Shown: piece by piece, positions 49,584-58,221 of the stretch | Layout of the letters: every line of letters begins with the position of its first letter | Numbering within the stretch: the first letter of the stretch is position 1 | NCBI GenBank assembly: GCA_030431455.1 | Contig: JAUIJE010000013.1 | Coordinates: 62,001-126,000, forward strand | Reading direction: 5' to 3' | Source: a bacterium | GTDB lineage: Bacteria; Myxococcota; UBA727; JAUIJE01 | DNA: 64,000 nt | Made by a program: the position numbers and the translations under genes | The notes under the pieces: generated by a model | The model's database searches: none | Told to the model about the DNA's origin: nothing | Seen by the model: the letters and a program-made list of their open reading frames with translations, nothing else

Positions 49584-52040
49584 TCAGGGCTGGTTCGGGT
49601 CCATCCCGTTGCCGCCGCAGATGCCGTCGATGCAGGCGCTGCCATCGGGGCAATCCGCGTCGCCTTGGCACTGCGGGTTCGGGTCATCGGGGATGACGCA
49701 GAAGCCGTAGCACTCGCCGGTGGCGGGGTCGCAGGTCTGGGGCCCGATTTCGCAGAACGCGTCGGGACCAAACTGCTGTTGGCAGTCCTCGTCGACGAAG
49801 CACTCACCCACCGGCGGGTCGACCGGCACGCACAGCGAGTAGCACTCATTGGTGAACTCGCAGAACGGGTCGTTGCCGGGGCAGGCGCACACGTCGAGCT
49901 CAGTGGCGCAGCGGAAGCCTTGCGAGCAATCCGCGTCCTCGAGGCACACGTCCTGCGGGGGCTCTTGGTACTCGCAGCGGCCGTAGCATTCCCCGTTGGG
50001 GGTGCACTCTTCGATGAGGCAGAACTGGTCGGCACCGCAGTCACCGTCGTCCATGCACTCGCCGTTGGGGTCGAGCGGCTCACACACGCCGAGGCAGGCC
50101 ACGAGCATGCCGGGGTTGCCGGGCACCGCGCAGTAGTCCTCGGTGTTGCAGCGGAAGCCGTCGCCACAGTCTTGGTCCGTCCAGCAGAGGTCGTCGGGCG
50201 GCGGCACTTCGACGCAGCGGCCGGGGCAAGCGATCAGCGCGTCCCCGTTGGGGTCCATGCCGGGCTCGCCGAAGCAGTTGGCGTCGTCGTACTCACAGTA
50301 CGCGTTGGGGCCGCAGTCCCAGTCGCTGTAGCACTCGCCGTTGTTGACCGGGGTGCAGATGCCTTCGACCCAGCATTCCTCGTCGCACGGCGGCGGGGGA
50401 ATCTGACCATTGTCGCAGTTGGGGTCATCGGGGTCGCAGGGCGCGGGGTCCGGGTACGCGCAGCCGGTGCACACGGTCACCTCTTCACACTGGTAGCCGG
50501 GGGCGCATTGGTCGTCGCCTTGGCACTCGGTGGGGTTCGGTTGGCCGGGCACACACTGGCCTTCGATCCAGCAGGGCGCGAGGCAGTTCGGGTCGCCTTG
50601 CTCGCCGCTGCAGGGCGGGCAGTAGTCTTGGACTTCGCAGTGCCAACCGTAGGGGCACTCCTCGTCGGACAGGCAGCTCGGGTTGGGAGCGGGCACGCAC
50701 ACCGGCACCCAGAGTTGGTCCATGCCGTTGCATTCGCAGTTCGCGTCGTCGGGGCCGCAGTCGCAAGGCACGCCCGGCGGGGGCAGGTCCTCGAGCAGAC
50801 AGTCGGGACGGTCGAGGCACTCCTCGGGGGACAGCGCGTAACAGTCGTCGTTGCCGCCGTCGACGCAGACACCCGGTTCTTGCCAGCACTCCTCGAAGCA
50901 GTCCGAGGTGCCGTCTTCGGCGTCGTAGCACACGGTGGTGCAGGCCACGGGCGCGTCACAACGATCGCCCGGGGGGCAGTCGGCGTTGGAGTAGCAGTGT
51001 TGGTCGGGCTGGTAGGGCAGACACACGAAGCTCTCTTCCGGCGGGGCCACCAGGCAGTCCACCATCGGCTCGTCACAGTTGCCGTCCGCGTCGCACTCGA
51101 CGGGCGCGTTGCCGCAGCCGTAGTCGTAGAACTCGGGGTAGCAAGCGTTGGACGCGTAGCACTCGTCGAGGCTCAGGTTGCCGCAGTCGTCGCCGTCGGG
51201 CACACAGATGAGCTCGGCCACGTCGGGGCAGTAGCACTGCGCGGGGTCTTGTTCGTTGTTCTGGTCGGGGTCGAACCCGTCGCACTCACACGGGGCGGGC
51301 ACTTCCTCGAGGTGGCAACCCGGCACGGTTTGGCACAGGTTGGGGTCGAGGTCGCGGCAACCCTCGGTGGGGATGCAGACCGCTTCGCCGCACACGTCCT
51401 GGGTGAAGTCGAGGGCGAGCTGGGTGCCCGGGGGGCAGGACGGCAGGACCACGATGCCTTCGCCACAGTCGACGGGCACGCACACGCCGTCGGGGTCGAC
51501 GGGGTCGCCCGGATCGCAGTTGGCGTCGTCGGGGTCACAGGCCGGGGCCTGGTCTTGCGGGCCCGGCCGGTTGGTGGGGCTTTGGCTCGGCGCCAGCGTG
51601 CGGCAGATTTTTTCCGCGCCGCATTGCGCGTCGGTGGTGCACACCGTCGGCGCTTCGACGCAGTGGCCGTAGCAGACCGCGGGGCAATCGGCGCCGTCGG
51701 CGCAGCCCGGGGGCGGCTCACAGAAGTTGGTGGTGTCGCAGATTTGGCCGGTGGCGCAATCGCCGGTGCCCCAGCAGGTGCCACCCGGGGGATTGGTCTC
51801 TTCGCAGGCGCAGATTTCGCAGCCTTCGTCGTCGGTCTGGAACTGGTCGCAGGCGAGATCGCAGACCAGCGGCTCACAGGTGCCGCCGTCGCCGTCGTCG
51901 CCGTCGAGTCCGATGATGATGCCGCACGCGGGCAGCACGGTGAACGCCATGATGGCGGTGAACACGAAGTACGCCCCGCGCAGCACGTCGATGCGGCCGC
52001 GGGGCTTCTGACACTGAGTTTGTCCGAGTTGTTTGTTCAT
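49584..52040 (-). CDS. Large Cys-rich repeat lipoprotein
   Basis: The 818-residue product has GGAGGAAA before the ATG. An N-terminal basic segment precedes a hydrophobic helix with a lipobox-like MAFTVLPAC. The remainder is made of many Cys-rich modules of about 35-60 residues, each with a C-x2-D-x-DC-x2-G-x2-C core (CTTDAQCGAEKIC, CYSDWDCGPNAYC, CWTDQDCGDGFRC, CLEDADCSQGFRC). Acidic, Pro-rich linkers separate them. It is predicted to be disulfide-stapled, surface-exposed and elongated, comparable to the Cys-rich secreted proteins common in Myxococcota. It carries its own promoter and terminator. No catalytic motif is seen. Confidence 0.88.
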   Translation of the reverse strand: MNKQLGQTQCQKPRGRIDVLRGAYFVFTAIMAFTVLPACGIIIGLDGDDGDGGTCEPLVCDLACDQFQTDDEGCEICACEETNPPGGTCWGTGDCATGQICDTTNFCEPPPGCADGADCPAVCYGHCVEAPTVCTTDAQCGAEKICRTLAPSQSPTNRPGPQDQAPACDPDDANCDPGDPVDPDGVCVPVDCGEGIVVLPSCPPGTQLALDFTQDVCGEAVCIPTEGCRDLDPNLCQTVPGCHLEEVPAPCECDGFDPDQNNEQDPAQCYCPDVAELICVPDGDDCGNLSLDECYASNACYPEFYDYGCGNAPVECDADGNCDEPMVDCLVAPPEESFVCLPYQPDQHCYSNADCPPGDRCDAPVACTTVCYDAEDGTSDCFEECWQEPGVCVDGGNDDCYALSPEECLDRPDCLLEDLPPPGVPCDCGPDDANCECNGMDQLWVPVCVPAPNPSCLSDEECPYGWHCEVQDYCPPCSGEQGDPNCLAPCWIEGQCVPGQPNPTECQGDDQCAPGYQCEEVTVCTGCAYPDPAPCDPDDPNCDNGQIPPPPCDEECWVEGICTPVNNGECYSDWDCGPNAYCEYDDANCFGEPGMDPNGDALIACPGRCVEVPPPDDLCWTDQDCGDGFRCNTEDYCAVPGNPGMLVACLGVCEPLDPNGECMDDGDCGADQFCLIEECTPNGECYGRCEYQEPPQDVCLEDADCSQGFRCATELDVCACPGNDPFCEFTNECYSLCVPVDPPVGECFVDEDCQQQFGPDAFCEIGPQTCDPATGECYGFCVIPDDPNPQCQGDADCPDGSACIDGICGGNGMDPNQP

Positions 52041-52106
52041 TGGTTTCCTCCCAAGCAGACGCCCCTGTAAAAGCATGCGTCGTGCCACCCTGGACGGATC
52101 ATTTTT

Positions 52107-52112
52107 ATTATA
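52107..52112 (-). promoter_or_regulatory. -10 element of the Cys-rich protein promoter
   Basis: A perfect TATAAT on the minus strand sits in the most AT-rich patch of the region, 67 bases upstream of the ATG at 52040. No good -35 hexamer is at 17 bases; TTGCTA lies 13 bases upstream. Confidence 0.5.
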
Positions 52113-52258
52113 TTTATCAAGAAGTTAGCAAGATGCGGGGCGCAGGCAGCATCAAAAGTCGCTGTAGGTCCGGGTCCGCAGGTGCGGGCTGCAGATCGCA
52201 CCCGCCGCGGGCAAACCCGACCTGCCCCTTCGCCGGCGACGCGGCCGGGCGGCCGGGG

Positions 52259-54418
52259 ATGCGGTATGGTCTGCGCGTGCGGTGGCGCTCTTCCCCTTGG
52301 CTGCTGACCGTCGTGTTGGGGCTGTGCGGCGGTTGTCCGCAAGACCTCGAATGCGCGGTGTCCAGCGATTGTGCGGCCCTGGAGGCGTGCACGCCCGACG
52401 GGCGTTGTGTGCTGCTCAACGTCGATGCCGGCGTGGGCGATGGGGACGGCGACGGCGACGGCGATGGCGATGGGGACGGGGATGGCGATGGCGACGGCGA
52501 CGGCGACGGCGACGCCGGGGTCCCGCTCGACCTCGCGGTCTCGCCCCTGTCCGTCGATGTCGCCGAGGGGCTCGGCGCCCAGCTGACCGCCACCGCCACG
52601 TTCAAAGACGGGCCTTTGGACGTGACCGCCCAATGCAGCTGGTCCTCGTCCGCCCCCGGCGTCATCACCGTCAGCGACGGAGACGGCACCAAGGGCGCGG
52701 TCGCCGCCCTGATGAACGCCGGCAGCGCCACCGTGACCGCGTCCTTCGGCGGGCTCACCGCCGACGCCACCGTCACCGCCCTGCCCCCCGTGGTCACCAA
52801 CCTCTCGGTGGCCCCCGCGGTGCTCGACATGTTCCTCGGCCAAACCGCGCCGGTCTACGTGCAAGGCCTCTTCTCCAACGGCACCCTCGCCCCCGTCACC
52901 GGCGCGACCTTCGACAGCGCCGACCCGTTGGTGGCCAGCGTCGACGCCGCCGGCGTGATCACCGCCGAGGCCGCGGGCGCCACCCTCATCACCGCACACC
53001 TCGACGGGCTCGACGCCGTCACCAGCGTCACCGTCACCGAGGTCACGGTGGTGAGCATCACCCTTACCCCCGACGTGGCCACCCTGCCGCAGGGCGCCGA
53101 CCTCACCTTCGTCGCCACCGCCCAGCTGTCGGACGGCGGCTCGCTCGACGTGACCCCGACGGTGGTGTTCACCTCCGATGACCCCGCGGTGGCCGACTTC
53201 GCAGGCCCGCCCGGCCGGGTCCGCGGCCTGACCACCGGCACCGCCACCATCACCGCGGTCCTCGACGGCACCTTCAACGCCACCGCCACCCTCGACGTGA
53301 CCCCCCCGGAGATCGTGCACCTCGGCACCCGCGCGGCCCACTCCCTGGTCGCGCTCAGCGACGGCACGGTCTACGCGTGGGGCCTCAACGACGCCGGGCA
53401 GCTGGCCCAGGCCGACCTCGCCACCCGCACCGCCCCCACCTTCGTGCCCGGCCTGACCACCCGCATCGTCAAGGTCGCCACCGGGGGCAACCACTCGGTG
53501 GCCCTCGACGAAGACGGCCAGGTCTGGATGTGGGGGCTCAACACCTACGGCACCCTCGGCCGCGGGGTGTTCGGGGGCTATGGCCCCACCCCCCAAAAGG
53601 TGCTCGGCCCCGGGGGCCAGGGCACGCTCAGCAACATTGTCGACATCGCCGGCGGCATGGGCCACACCCTCGCCCTCGACGAGGACGGGGTGGTCTATTG
53701 CTGGGGCGAGGGCTTTTACGGCCAATGCGGGACCGGGGCCAAGGCCGACCTCAGCGTGCCCTTCGTCGTCCCCGGGGTGGGCACGGTCACCGACATCGCC
53801 GCGGGCGCGTACCACTCCGCGGTGCGCAACACCGACCAGGACCTGTACGTGTTCGGCTCCAACACCACCGGCCAGGTGGGCAACGGGCAATCCGGCACCG
53901 GCGTCGAGCAGCTCACGCCCTACCACCAAGCGGGCTCGACGATGGAGGGGGTGACCGCCATCGCCGCGGGCTGGGCCCACACCGTGTATCTGCGGACCAA
54001 CGGCCAGCTCTACACCATCGGATGGAATGAGTACGGCCAACTCGGCAACGGCAACTTCGCCGACCAGACCACCCCGGTGAGCCACGACGTCGGCGCGGTG
54101 CGCATCGCGACCACGATGGGCACCACGATGTTCATCGACGGAGACGGGGCCCTGTGGGCGGCGGGGTTCAACAACTTTGGGCAGCTCGGCAACAACCAGT
54201 CCGGCACCAACCTGCCCACCTTCGCCCAGGTCCTCGGGGCCGGCGGCACCGGCGTGCTCGACGACGTCGATTTGATCAGCGGCGGGGCGAACAACGTGCT
54301 GGTGCTGACCGGCGCCGGCGTGCTGTTGTCCTGGGGCCGCAACCTCGATGGGGAGGTCGGCAACGGCGGCGGCGCCAACGTCCTGGTGCCCACCGTGATC
54401 CCGACCCCGGGCGGTTGA
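52259..54418 (+). CDS. Lipoprotein with Ig-like (BIG2) domains and an RCC1 propeller
   Basis: The 719-residue product uses the ATG at 52259; a GTG six codons on is an alternative. The signal ends GLCGGC. A (Gly-Asp)13 linker follows. Residues about 95-340 hold three Ig-like BIG2-type repeats (LAVSPLSVDVAEGLGAQLTATATF, LSVAPAVLDMFLGQT, ITLTPDVATLPQGADLTFVATA). Residues about 345-719 are an RCC1-type seven-bladed propeller: AHSLVALSDGTVYAWGLNDAGQL, NHSVALDEDGQVWMWGLNTYGTL, GHTLALDEDGVVYCWG and so on. It is a surface-anchored binding protein with unknown partner. Confidence 0.92.
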   Translation: MRYGLRVRWRSSPWLLTVVLGLCGGCPQDLECAVSSDCAALEACTPDGRCVLLNVDAGVGDGDGDGDGDGDGDGDGDGDGDGDGDAGVPLDLAVSPLSVDVAEGLGAQLTATATFKDGPLDVTAQCSWSSSAPGVITVSDGDGTKGAVAALMNAGSATVTASFGGLTADATVTALPPVVTNLSVAPAVLDMFLGQTAPVYVQGLFSNGTLAPVTGATFDSADPLVASVDAAGVITAEAAGATLITAHLDGLDAVTSVTVTEVTVVSITLTPDVATLPQGADLTFVATAQLSDGGSLDVTPTVVFTSDDPAVADFAGPPGRVRGLTTGTATITAVLDGTFNATATLDVTPPEIVHLGTRAAHSLVALSDGTVYAWGLNDAGQLAQADLATRTAPTFVPGLTTRIVKVATGGNHSVALDEDGQVWMWGLNTYGTLGRGVFGGYGPTPQKVLGPGGQGTLSNIVDIAGGMGHTLALDEDGVVYCWGEGFYGQCGTGAKADLSVPFVVPGVGTVTDIAAGAYHSAVRNTDQDLYVFGSNTTGQVGNGQSGTGVEQLTPYHQAGSTMEGVTAIAAGWAHTVYLRTNGQLYTIGWNEYGQLGNGNFADQTTPVSHDVGAVRIATTMGTTMFIDGDGALWAAGFNNFGQLGNNQSGTNLPTFAQVLGAGGTGVLDDVDLISGGANNVLVLTGAGVLLSWGRNLDGEVGNGGGANVLVPTVIPTPGG
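52436..52513 (+). repeat. GGNGAY tandem repeat encoding (Gly-Asp)13
   Basis: Thirteen in-frame hexamer units, with third-base variation between GGC/GGG and GAC/GAT, form a 78-base tract in the lipoprotein linker. Acidic Gly-Asp repeats can bind calcium loosely. The number of units may vary between strains by slippage. Confidence 0.9.
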
Positions 54419-54537
54419 TCCGCGCCCGCGACGCGACGAATTTTCGCTTCAAATTGAATCTCTTACGACGAGGATCGCCCGCGTTGCCGCAGATCGACGG
54501 CCGCGCGCCCGGACCCAGTGGAGCGCGCGTTTCGCTT

Positions 54538-54554
54538 GACCAAATGTTTTGGTC
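54538..54554. promoter_or_regulatory. Palindrome upstream of ssb
   Basis: GACCAAA-TGT-TTTGGTC is a perfect 7-bp inverted repeat 101 bases before the ssb ATG, within a 236-base interval that otherwise shows no gene. It could be an operator for ssb; it does not match the classic E. coli LexA box. Confidence 0.45.
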
Positions 54555-54654
54555 GAGCCAGATCGCGCCCTGCGTCTCGCATGAGTGACAGGAGATCAGA
54601 CCACCACCACGAAAACGAGAAGCACCCCCAGAAAACGACAAACGGAGTAGAGAA

Positions 54655-55125
54655 ATGGCGCAAGGCGTAAATAAGGTCATCTGCATCGGCAATCTCGGGC
54701 GCGACCCCGAGGTCCGCTACACCCAATCCGGCAACGCGGTGTGCAACCTGTCGGTCGCCGTCGGCGAGCGCAAGAAGGAAGGCGACGGGTGGCGCGACCA
54801 CACCGAGTGGATCCGCGTGGTCTGCTTTGGCCGCACCGCGGAGAACGTCGGCCAGTACATGAGCAAAGGCCGGCAGATCTACGTCGAGGGCCGGATGCAG
54901 ACCCGCTCGTACAAAGACAAAGACGGCAACGAGAAGTGGTCCACCGAGGTCGTGGCCAACCAAGTCCTGTTCCTGTCCAGCGGCGGTCCCGGCGGCGGTG
55001 GCGGCGGCGGCGGCGGTGGTGGTGGCGGCGGAGGCGGTGGTGGCGGCGGTGGCGGCGGAGGCGGCCGCGACGACGGGCCCCCGATGGACGACGGCGGCTT
55101 TTACGACGACGACCTGCCGTTCTGA
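54655..55125 (+). CDS. ssb: Single-stranded DNA-binding protein
   Basis: The 156-residue product has the OB fold (residues 1-108): NKVICIGNLGRDPEVRYTQSGNAVCNLSVAV, TEWIRVVCFGRTAENVGQYMSKGRQIYVEGRMQTR. The linker contains 25 consecutive glycines. The protein ends in FYDDDLPF, the acidic tip that recruits replication and repair proteins. It is normal apart from the pure Gly linker. A hairpin terminator follows at 55149. Confidence 0.98.
   Translation: MAQGVNKVICIGNLGRDPEVRYTQSGNAVCNLSVAVGERKKEGDGWRDHTEWIRVVCFGRTAENVGQYMSKGRQIYVEGRMQTRSYKDKDGNEKWSTEVVANQVLFLSSGGPGGGGGGGGGGGGGGGGGGGGGGGGGRDDGPPMDDGGFYDDDLPF
54991..55065 (+). repeat. GGN tandem repeat encoding Gly25 in SSB
   Basis: This is a run of 25 glycine codons mixing GGC, GGT and GGA. 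It forms the flexible linker between the OB fold and the acidic tip. Its repeat nature makes length changes between strains likely. Confidence 0.9.
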
Positions 55126-55148
55126 GCCGGTCCCGGCACGACACGACG

Positions 55149-55170
55149 ACGCCCCCGCCCGCGGGGGCGT
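55149..55170 (+). terminator. Hairpin terminator after ssb
   Basis: Ten-bp perfect arms ACGCCCCCGC / GCGGGGGCGT around two bases lie 24 bases after the ssb stop, followed by TGCCTTTT. It is a very stable stem with a short T-rich tail. Confidence 0.7.
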
Positions 55171-55259
55171 TGCCTTTTGGGGGGACCACGCGGGTCGCGC
55201 AGACGGCCTTGCCTGGGCCCGCGCGCGACCTATGCTGGGGATGTCCAGAGGAGTCCAGC

Positions 55260-55631
55260 ATGAACACCATCGGCACCGACGAGCGCAACTTTTGCACCCT
55301 TGCCCACCTCGGTCCGCTGGTGGTGTGGTTTTTCACCGGGGGCGTGCTCGGCTTCATCGTGCCGCTGGCGGTGATGTACTGGAAAAAAGACATGCACCCC
55401 TTCGTGCGTGAGCACGCCCGGCAGTCGAGCAACTTCCAGCTCACGATGCTGTTGGTGGCCGTGGTGCTGTTTGGGTTTTCGTTTTTGACCTTCGGCTTCG
55501 GCCTGTTGCTCGCCCTGCCGGTGCTGTTCGGTCTGCTGATCCTCGAGGTCATCGTGGCCGTTCGCGCCACCATGGCCTCGTCGCGGGGCGAGGCCTACGA
55601 GTACCCGCTGACGATCCAGTTTTTGCGCTGA
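55260..55631 (+). CDS. DUF4870 membrane protein
   Basis: The 123-residue product has GAGGAG before the ATG at 55260. It matches DUF4870 (Tic20-like): DERNFCTLAHLGPLVVWFFTGGVLGFIVPLAVMYWKKDMHPFVREHARQSSNFQL followed by two or three further membrane helices and a short basic end. It is an inner-membrane protein of unknown function, usually a single gene as here. Confidence 0.93.
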   Translation: MNTIGTDERNFCTLAHLGPLVVWFFTGGVLGFIVPLAVMYWKKDMHPFVREHARQSSNFQLTMLLVAVVLFGFSFLTFGFGLLLALPVLFGLLILEVIVAVRATMASSRGEAYEYPLTIQFLR

Positions 55632-55699
55632 GCTTTTGCCCCTGACGCCCTCGCGGGGCCAAAAAAACTGATCTACGTGTCACGAATGCAGCGCGGCGC

Positions 55700-56998
55700 G
55701 TGTCGGTTTGTCAGATTCACCGCGGGGGTGTTCTGGGTGTGATCGGTTGGGTCCTGGCCACGGGGTTGCTCGCGGCGGCACCAGAGGTGCTGTCGCTGGA
55801 GCAGGCGTTGGCGCACGCCGAAGCCCACGACGCCCGCGCGGGCCTGCTCGACCTCGACGAACAGATCGCGGCCATCTCCGTGGGGCGCGCGGTGGGCGAC
55901 GTCCTGCCCACCGCGACCCTGGATGCGTCCATCCTGCGCAACGCCCGCGAGGTCAAGATCGGCTCGGGCGCCGACGAGCGCGTGGTGGTCCCCCTGCTCG
56001 TGCCCGGCGCGGGCGCGACGGTGCGCACCCCGCTGTTCAACGGGACCGGGGTGCCGGGCATTTGGGAGCAGGCCCAGCGCTACCGCGCCACCACCGCGGA
56101 CGTGGCCGAGCAGCGCGATGGGCTGTTGCACGACGTGGCCGGGGTCTACCTCGACCTCGCCGAGGCCGAGGCCCTGCTCGGCTCGTTGCGGCGTTCGCAG
56201 GACGTGCTCAGCCGCCTGGTCGAGATCGAACAAGCCCGGGTCGAGCTCGGCGAAGCCACCTCCGCGGACTCGGCCGCGGCCCAGTCCGAGCTGTTGCGGC
56301 TCCAGGCCGTGATCGAAGACGCCCGGGGCCAGCGCACCGCCGCCCACCGCTGGCTCGCCCTGTACACGGGGTTGGACCCCGAACAGCCCGCGCAGACACA
56401 TTGTGTGGACTGCGTCTCGCTCCCGGACGCGCCGAGCACCGAGCACCGCACCGACCTGCTCGCCCTCGAGCGGGCCGCGTTCGCCGACCGGGTGGGCGAG
56501 GCCGCGCGCTGGCTCACCTTCCTGCCCACCGTCGACGCGGTGGGCGACGTGCAGCTGAGCCAGCCCACCTTGTTCCGGCCCGAGCCCATCTGGTGGACGG
56601 CCCGGCTGGTGGCGAGCTGGGAGCTTTTCAGCGGGGGGCGCACCGCCACCGACGCGGCCCTGCAGAATCGCCGGGCCACCCGCGCGGAGCAGGCCGCGAC
56701 CTTCGCCCGCAACGAAGCAGAGACATTGGTGCGCGCGGCCCGGGCCCGGGCCGACGCCGCCAGCCGGCTGCGCGAAGCGGAAAAGGCGCGGGTGACCTCG
56801 ACCGAGCTCGCGCTCGACCTCGGCCAAGCCCGGCACCGCGAAGGCTTGATGAGCTCGGCGGACATGCTCCTGCTCACCTCCCGCCGGGTGGACGCGGAGA
56901 CCGCGGCGGTGCGCGCCGAGTTCGCGCACTACCGGGCGATTCTGCAAGTGCGCCAAGCCCAGGGCCTCGGCCCGCTCACCACCGGGAACAGCCCATGA
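55700..56998 (+). CDS. TolC-family outer-membrane efflux protein
   Basis: The 432-residue product has a GTG at 55700; an in-frame GTG at 55739, immediately before the hydrophobic signal GWVLATGLLAAA, is an equally possible start. The mature part is mostly long helices with two repeats (LSLEQALAHAEAHDARAGLLDLDEQI and the later RATRAEQAATFARNEAETLVRAARARADAASRL), as in TolC/OEP trimers. It forms the outer-membrane duct of the tripartite pump encoded by this operon. Its stop overlaps the adaptor ATG (ATGA). Confidence 0.9.
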   Translation: MSVCQIHRGGVLGVIGWVLATGLLAAAPEVLSLEQALAHAEAHDARAGLLDLDEQIAAISVGRAVGDVLPTATLDASILRNAREVKIGSGADERVVVPLLVPGAGATVRTPLFNGTGVPGIWEQAQRYRATTADVAEQRDGLLHDVAGVYLDLAEAEALLGSLRRSQDVLSRLVEIEQARVELGEATSADSAAAQSELLRLQAVIEDARGQRTAAHRWLALYTGLDPEQPAQTHCVDCVSLPDAPSTEHRTDLLALERAAFADRVGEAARWLTFLPTVDAVGDVQLSQPTLFRPEPIWWTARLVASWELFSGGRTATDAALQNRRATRAEQAATFARNEAETLVRAARARADAASRLREAEKARVTSTELALDLGQARHREGLMSSADMLLLTSRRVDAETAAVRAEFAHYRAILQVRQAQGLGPLTTGNSP

Positions 56999-58221
56999 CC
57001 CTGCACGATGTGACCGACGACCAGACGGCCCCGGACGCGGCCGCGGCAAAGAACACCGCCTCGGCCAAGGGCCCGGTGGTGGCCGGCATTTTGCTGTTGG
57101 TGTTCGGGTCGTTGTTCGCCTGGCAGACGTTGCTGCGCAGCGATGCCCCCCCCACCGCCGGGCACGGCGGGGGCGGCGGGGACAAGGGCGAGCCCGCGGT
57201 GGTCGACGTCGCCAAGGTCACGCGCGGCCAACTGCAGAACGCCCGGCGCCTGCCCGGCGAGGTGCTCGCCCAGCGCTCGGTGGATTTGGCCGCGGCCAGC
57301 GCCGGAGAGGTCGACAGCGTGCTCGTCGAGCTCGGGGACATGGTCAAGCCCGGCCAGGTGCTGCTCAAGCTCGACCGGACCATGCCGTTCCTCGAGGTCA
57401 AGCGGGCCGAGGCGGTGCAAAAAGGCGAACAGGCCCGCTTCGACCGCGCCAAGCTGGAGCTCGAGCGCGCCCAGGCCGACCTTGTGCGGTACCGCAAGCT
57501 GCAACAAGAGGGCGCGCTGTCCGGCCGCGAGCTGCGCGACAAAGAGACCGCCACCGCGCTGCTCCAAGCCGACATGCATTTGCGCCAAGCCGAGCTCGAC
57601 CGGGTCACCGCCGACCTCGAGCTGCGCCGGGCGGCGTTGGCCGACACCGTGGTGCGCGCGCCCTTCGCGGGCACGATTTTCGAACGGCTCGTCGAGGTCG
57701 GCGGCCGGGTCGCGGTGGGCACCCCGGTGTTCCGCTTGCTCGAGCAAGGCCAGCGGCGGGTGCGCTTCACCGTGCCCCCCACCTTGACCACCCCGCCCCA
57801 GCCCGGGGATCGGGTGATGGTCACCAGCCACCAGGGCACGATGTCGGCTACGGTCCAAAAAGTGGCCCAAGGCCTGACCGAGGACACCCGCGGGCAGGTG
57901 GTGGAGGCCTTGCTCGACGAGAACGCCGAGGTGTTGCCCGGCGCGTTCGTCGAGGTGGGCCTGTCCACCGGGGCGTTCGCCGAGCATTCGTTGGTGCCGG
58001 TGGTGGCGCTGATGGGCCGGGGCAAAGAACGCACCGTGTTCGTGGCCCAAGGCGACAAGGTCGCGCTGCGCAATGTCACTGTTCTCGGCGAAGACGACGT
58101 GCACGCCGCGGTGGACGGGGTCGAGGCCGGTGAGACGGTGGTGATCCGCGGGCAGACCACGCTCTCGGACGGAGACGCGGTGGAACGCACCGAGGTCGCG
58201 GAGGACAAAGGCGATGGCTGA
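56995..58221 (+). CDS. RND efflux periplasmic adaptor (membrane fusion protein)
   Basis: The 408-residue product has an N-terminal membrane anchor (residues 26-46), lipoyl halves (DLAAASAGEVDSVLVELGDMVKPGQVLLKLD and TVVRAPFAGTIFERLVEVGGRVAVGTPVFRL) flanking a helical hairpin (about 125-205), then beta-barrel and membrane-proximal domains. It bridges the RND pump and the TolC-like duct. It overlaps both neighbours, and the operon order is duct, adaptor, pump. Confidence 0.94.
   Translation: MTLHDVTDDQTAPDAAAAKNTASAKGPVVAGILLLVFGSLFAWQTLLRSDAPPTAGHGGGGGDKGEPAVVDVAKVTRGQLQNARRLPGEVLAQRSVDLAAASAGEVDSVLVELGDMVKPGQVLLKLDRTMPFLEVKRAEAVQKGEQARFDRAKLELERAQADLVRYRKLQQEGALSGRELRDKETATALLQADMHLRQAELDRVTADLELRRAALADTVVRAPFAGTIFERLVEVGGRVAVGTPVFRLLEQGQRRVRFTVPPTLTTPPQPGDRVMVTSHQGTMSATVQKVAQGLTEDTRGQVVEALLDENAEVLPGAFVEVGLSTGAFAEHSLVPVVALMGRGKERTVFVAQGDKVALRNVTVLGEDDVHAAVDGVEAGETVVIRGQTTLSDGDAVERTEVAEDKGDG

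Noticed and set aside
49500-52070. Plus-strand open frame of 856 codons opposite the Cys-rich protein
   Set aside because: The minus-strand frame has a lipoprotein signal, ribosome site, promoter, terminator and repeating Cys modules; the plus frame is Val/Ala-rich mirror sequence with no domain and exists because stops are rare at this GC content.
52436-52513. Possible CRISPR or other repeat array
   Set aside because: Units are 6 bases, in frame and spacer-free; they encode Gly-Asp in a linker.
52037-54085. Minus-strand open frame of 682 codons opposite the RCC1 lipoprotein
   Set aside because: Gly/Val-rich mirror of the propeller repeats; no signal, domain or ribosome site.
55636-55668. 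Terminator after the DUF4870 gene
   Set aside because: GCCCC/GGGGC could pair, but the run after it on the plus strand is A, not T, and the stem has a bulge.
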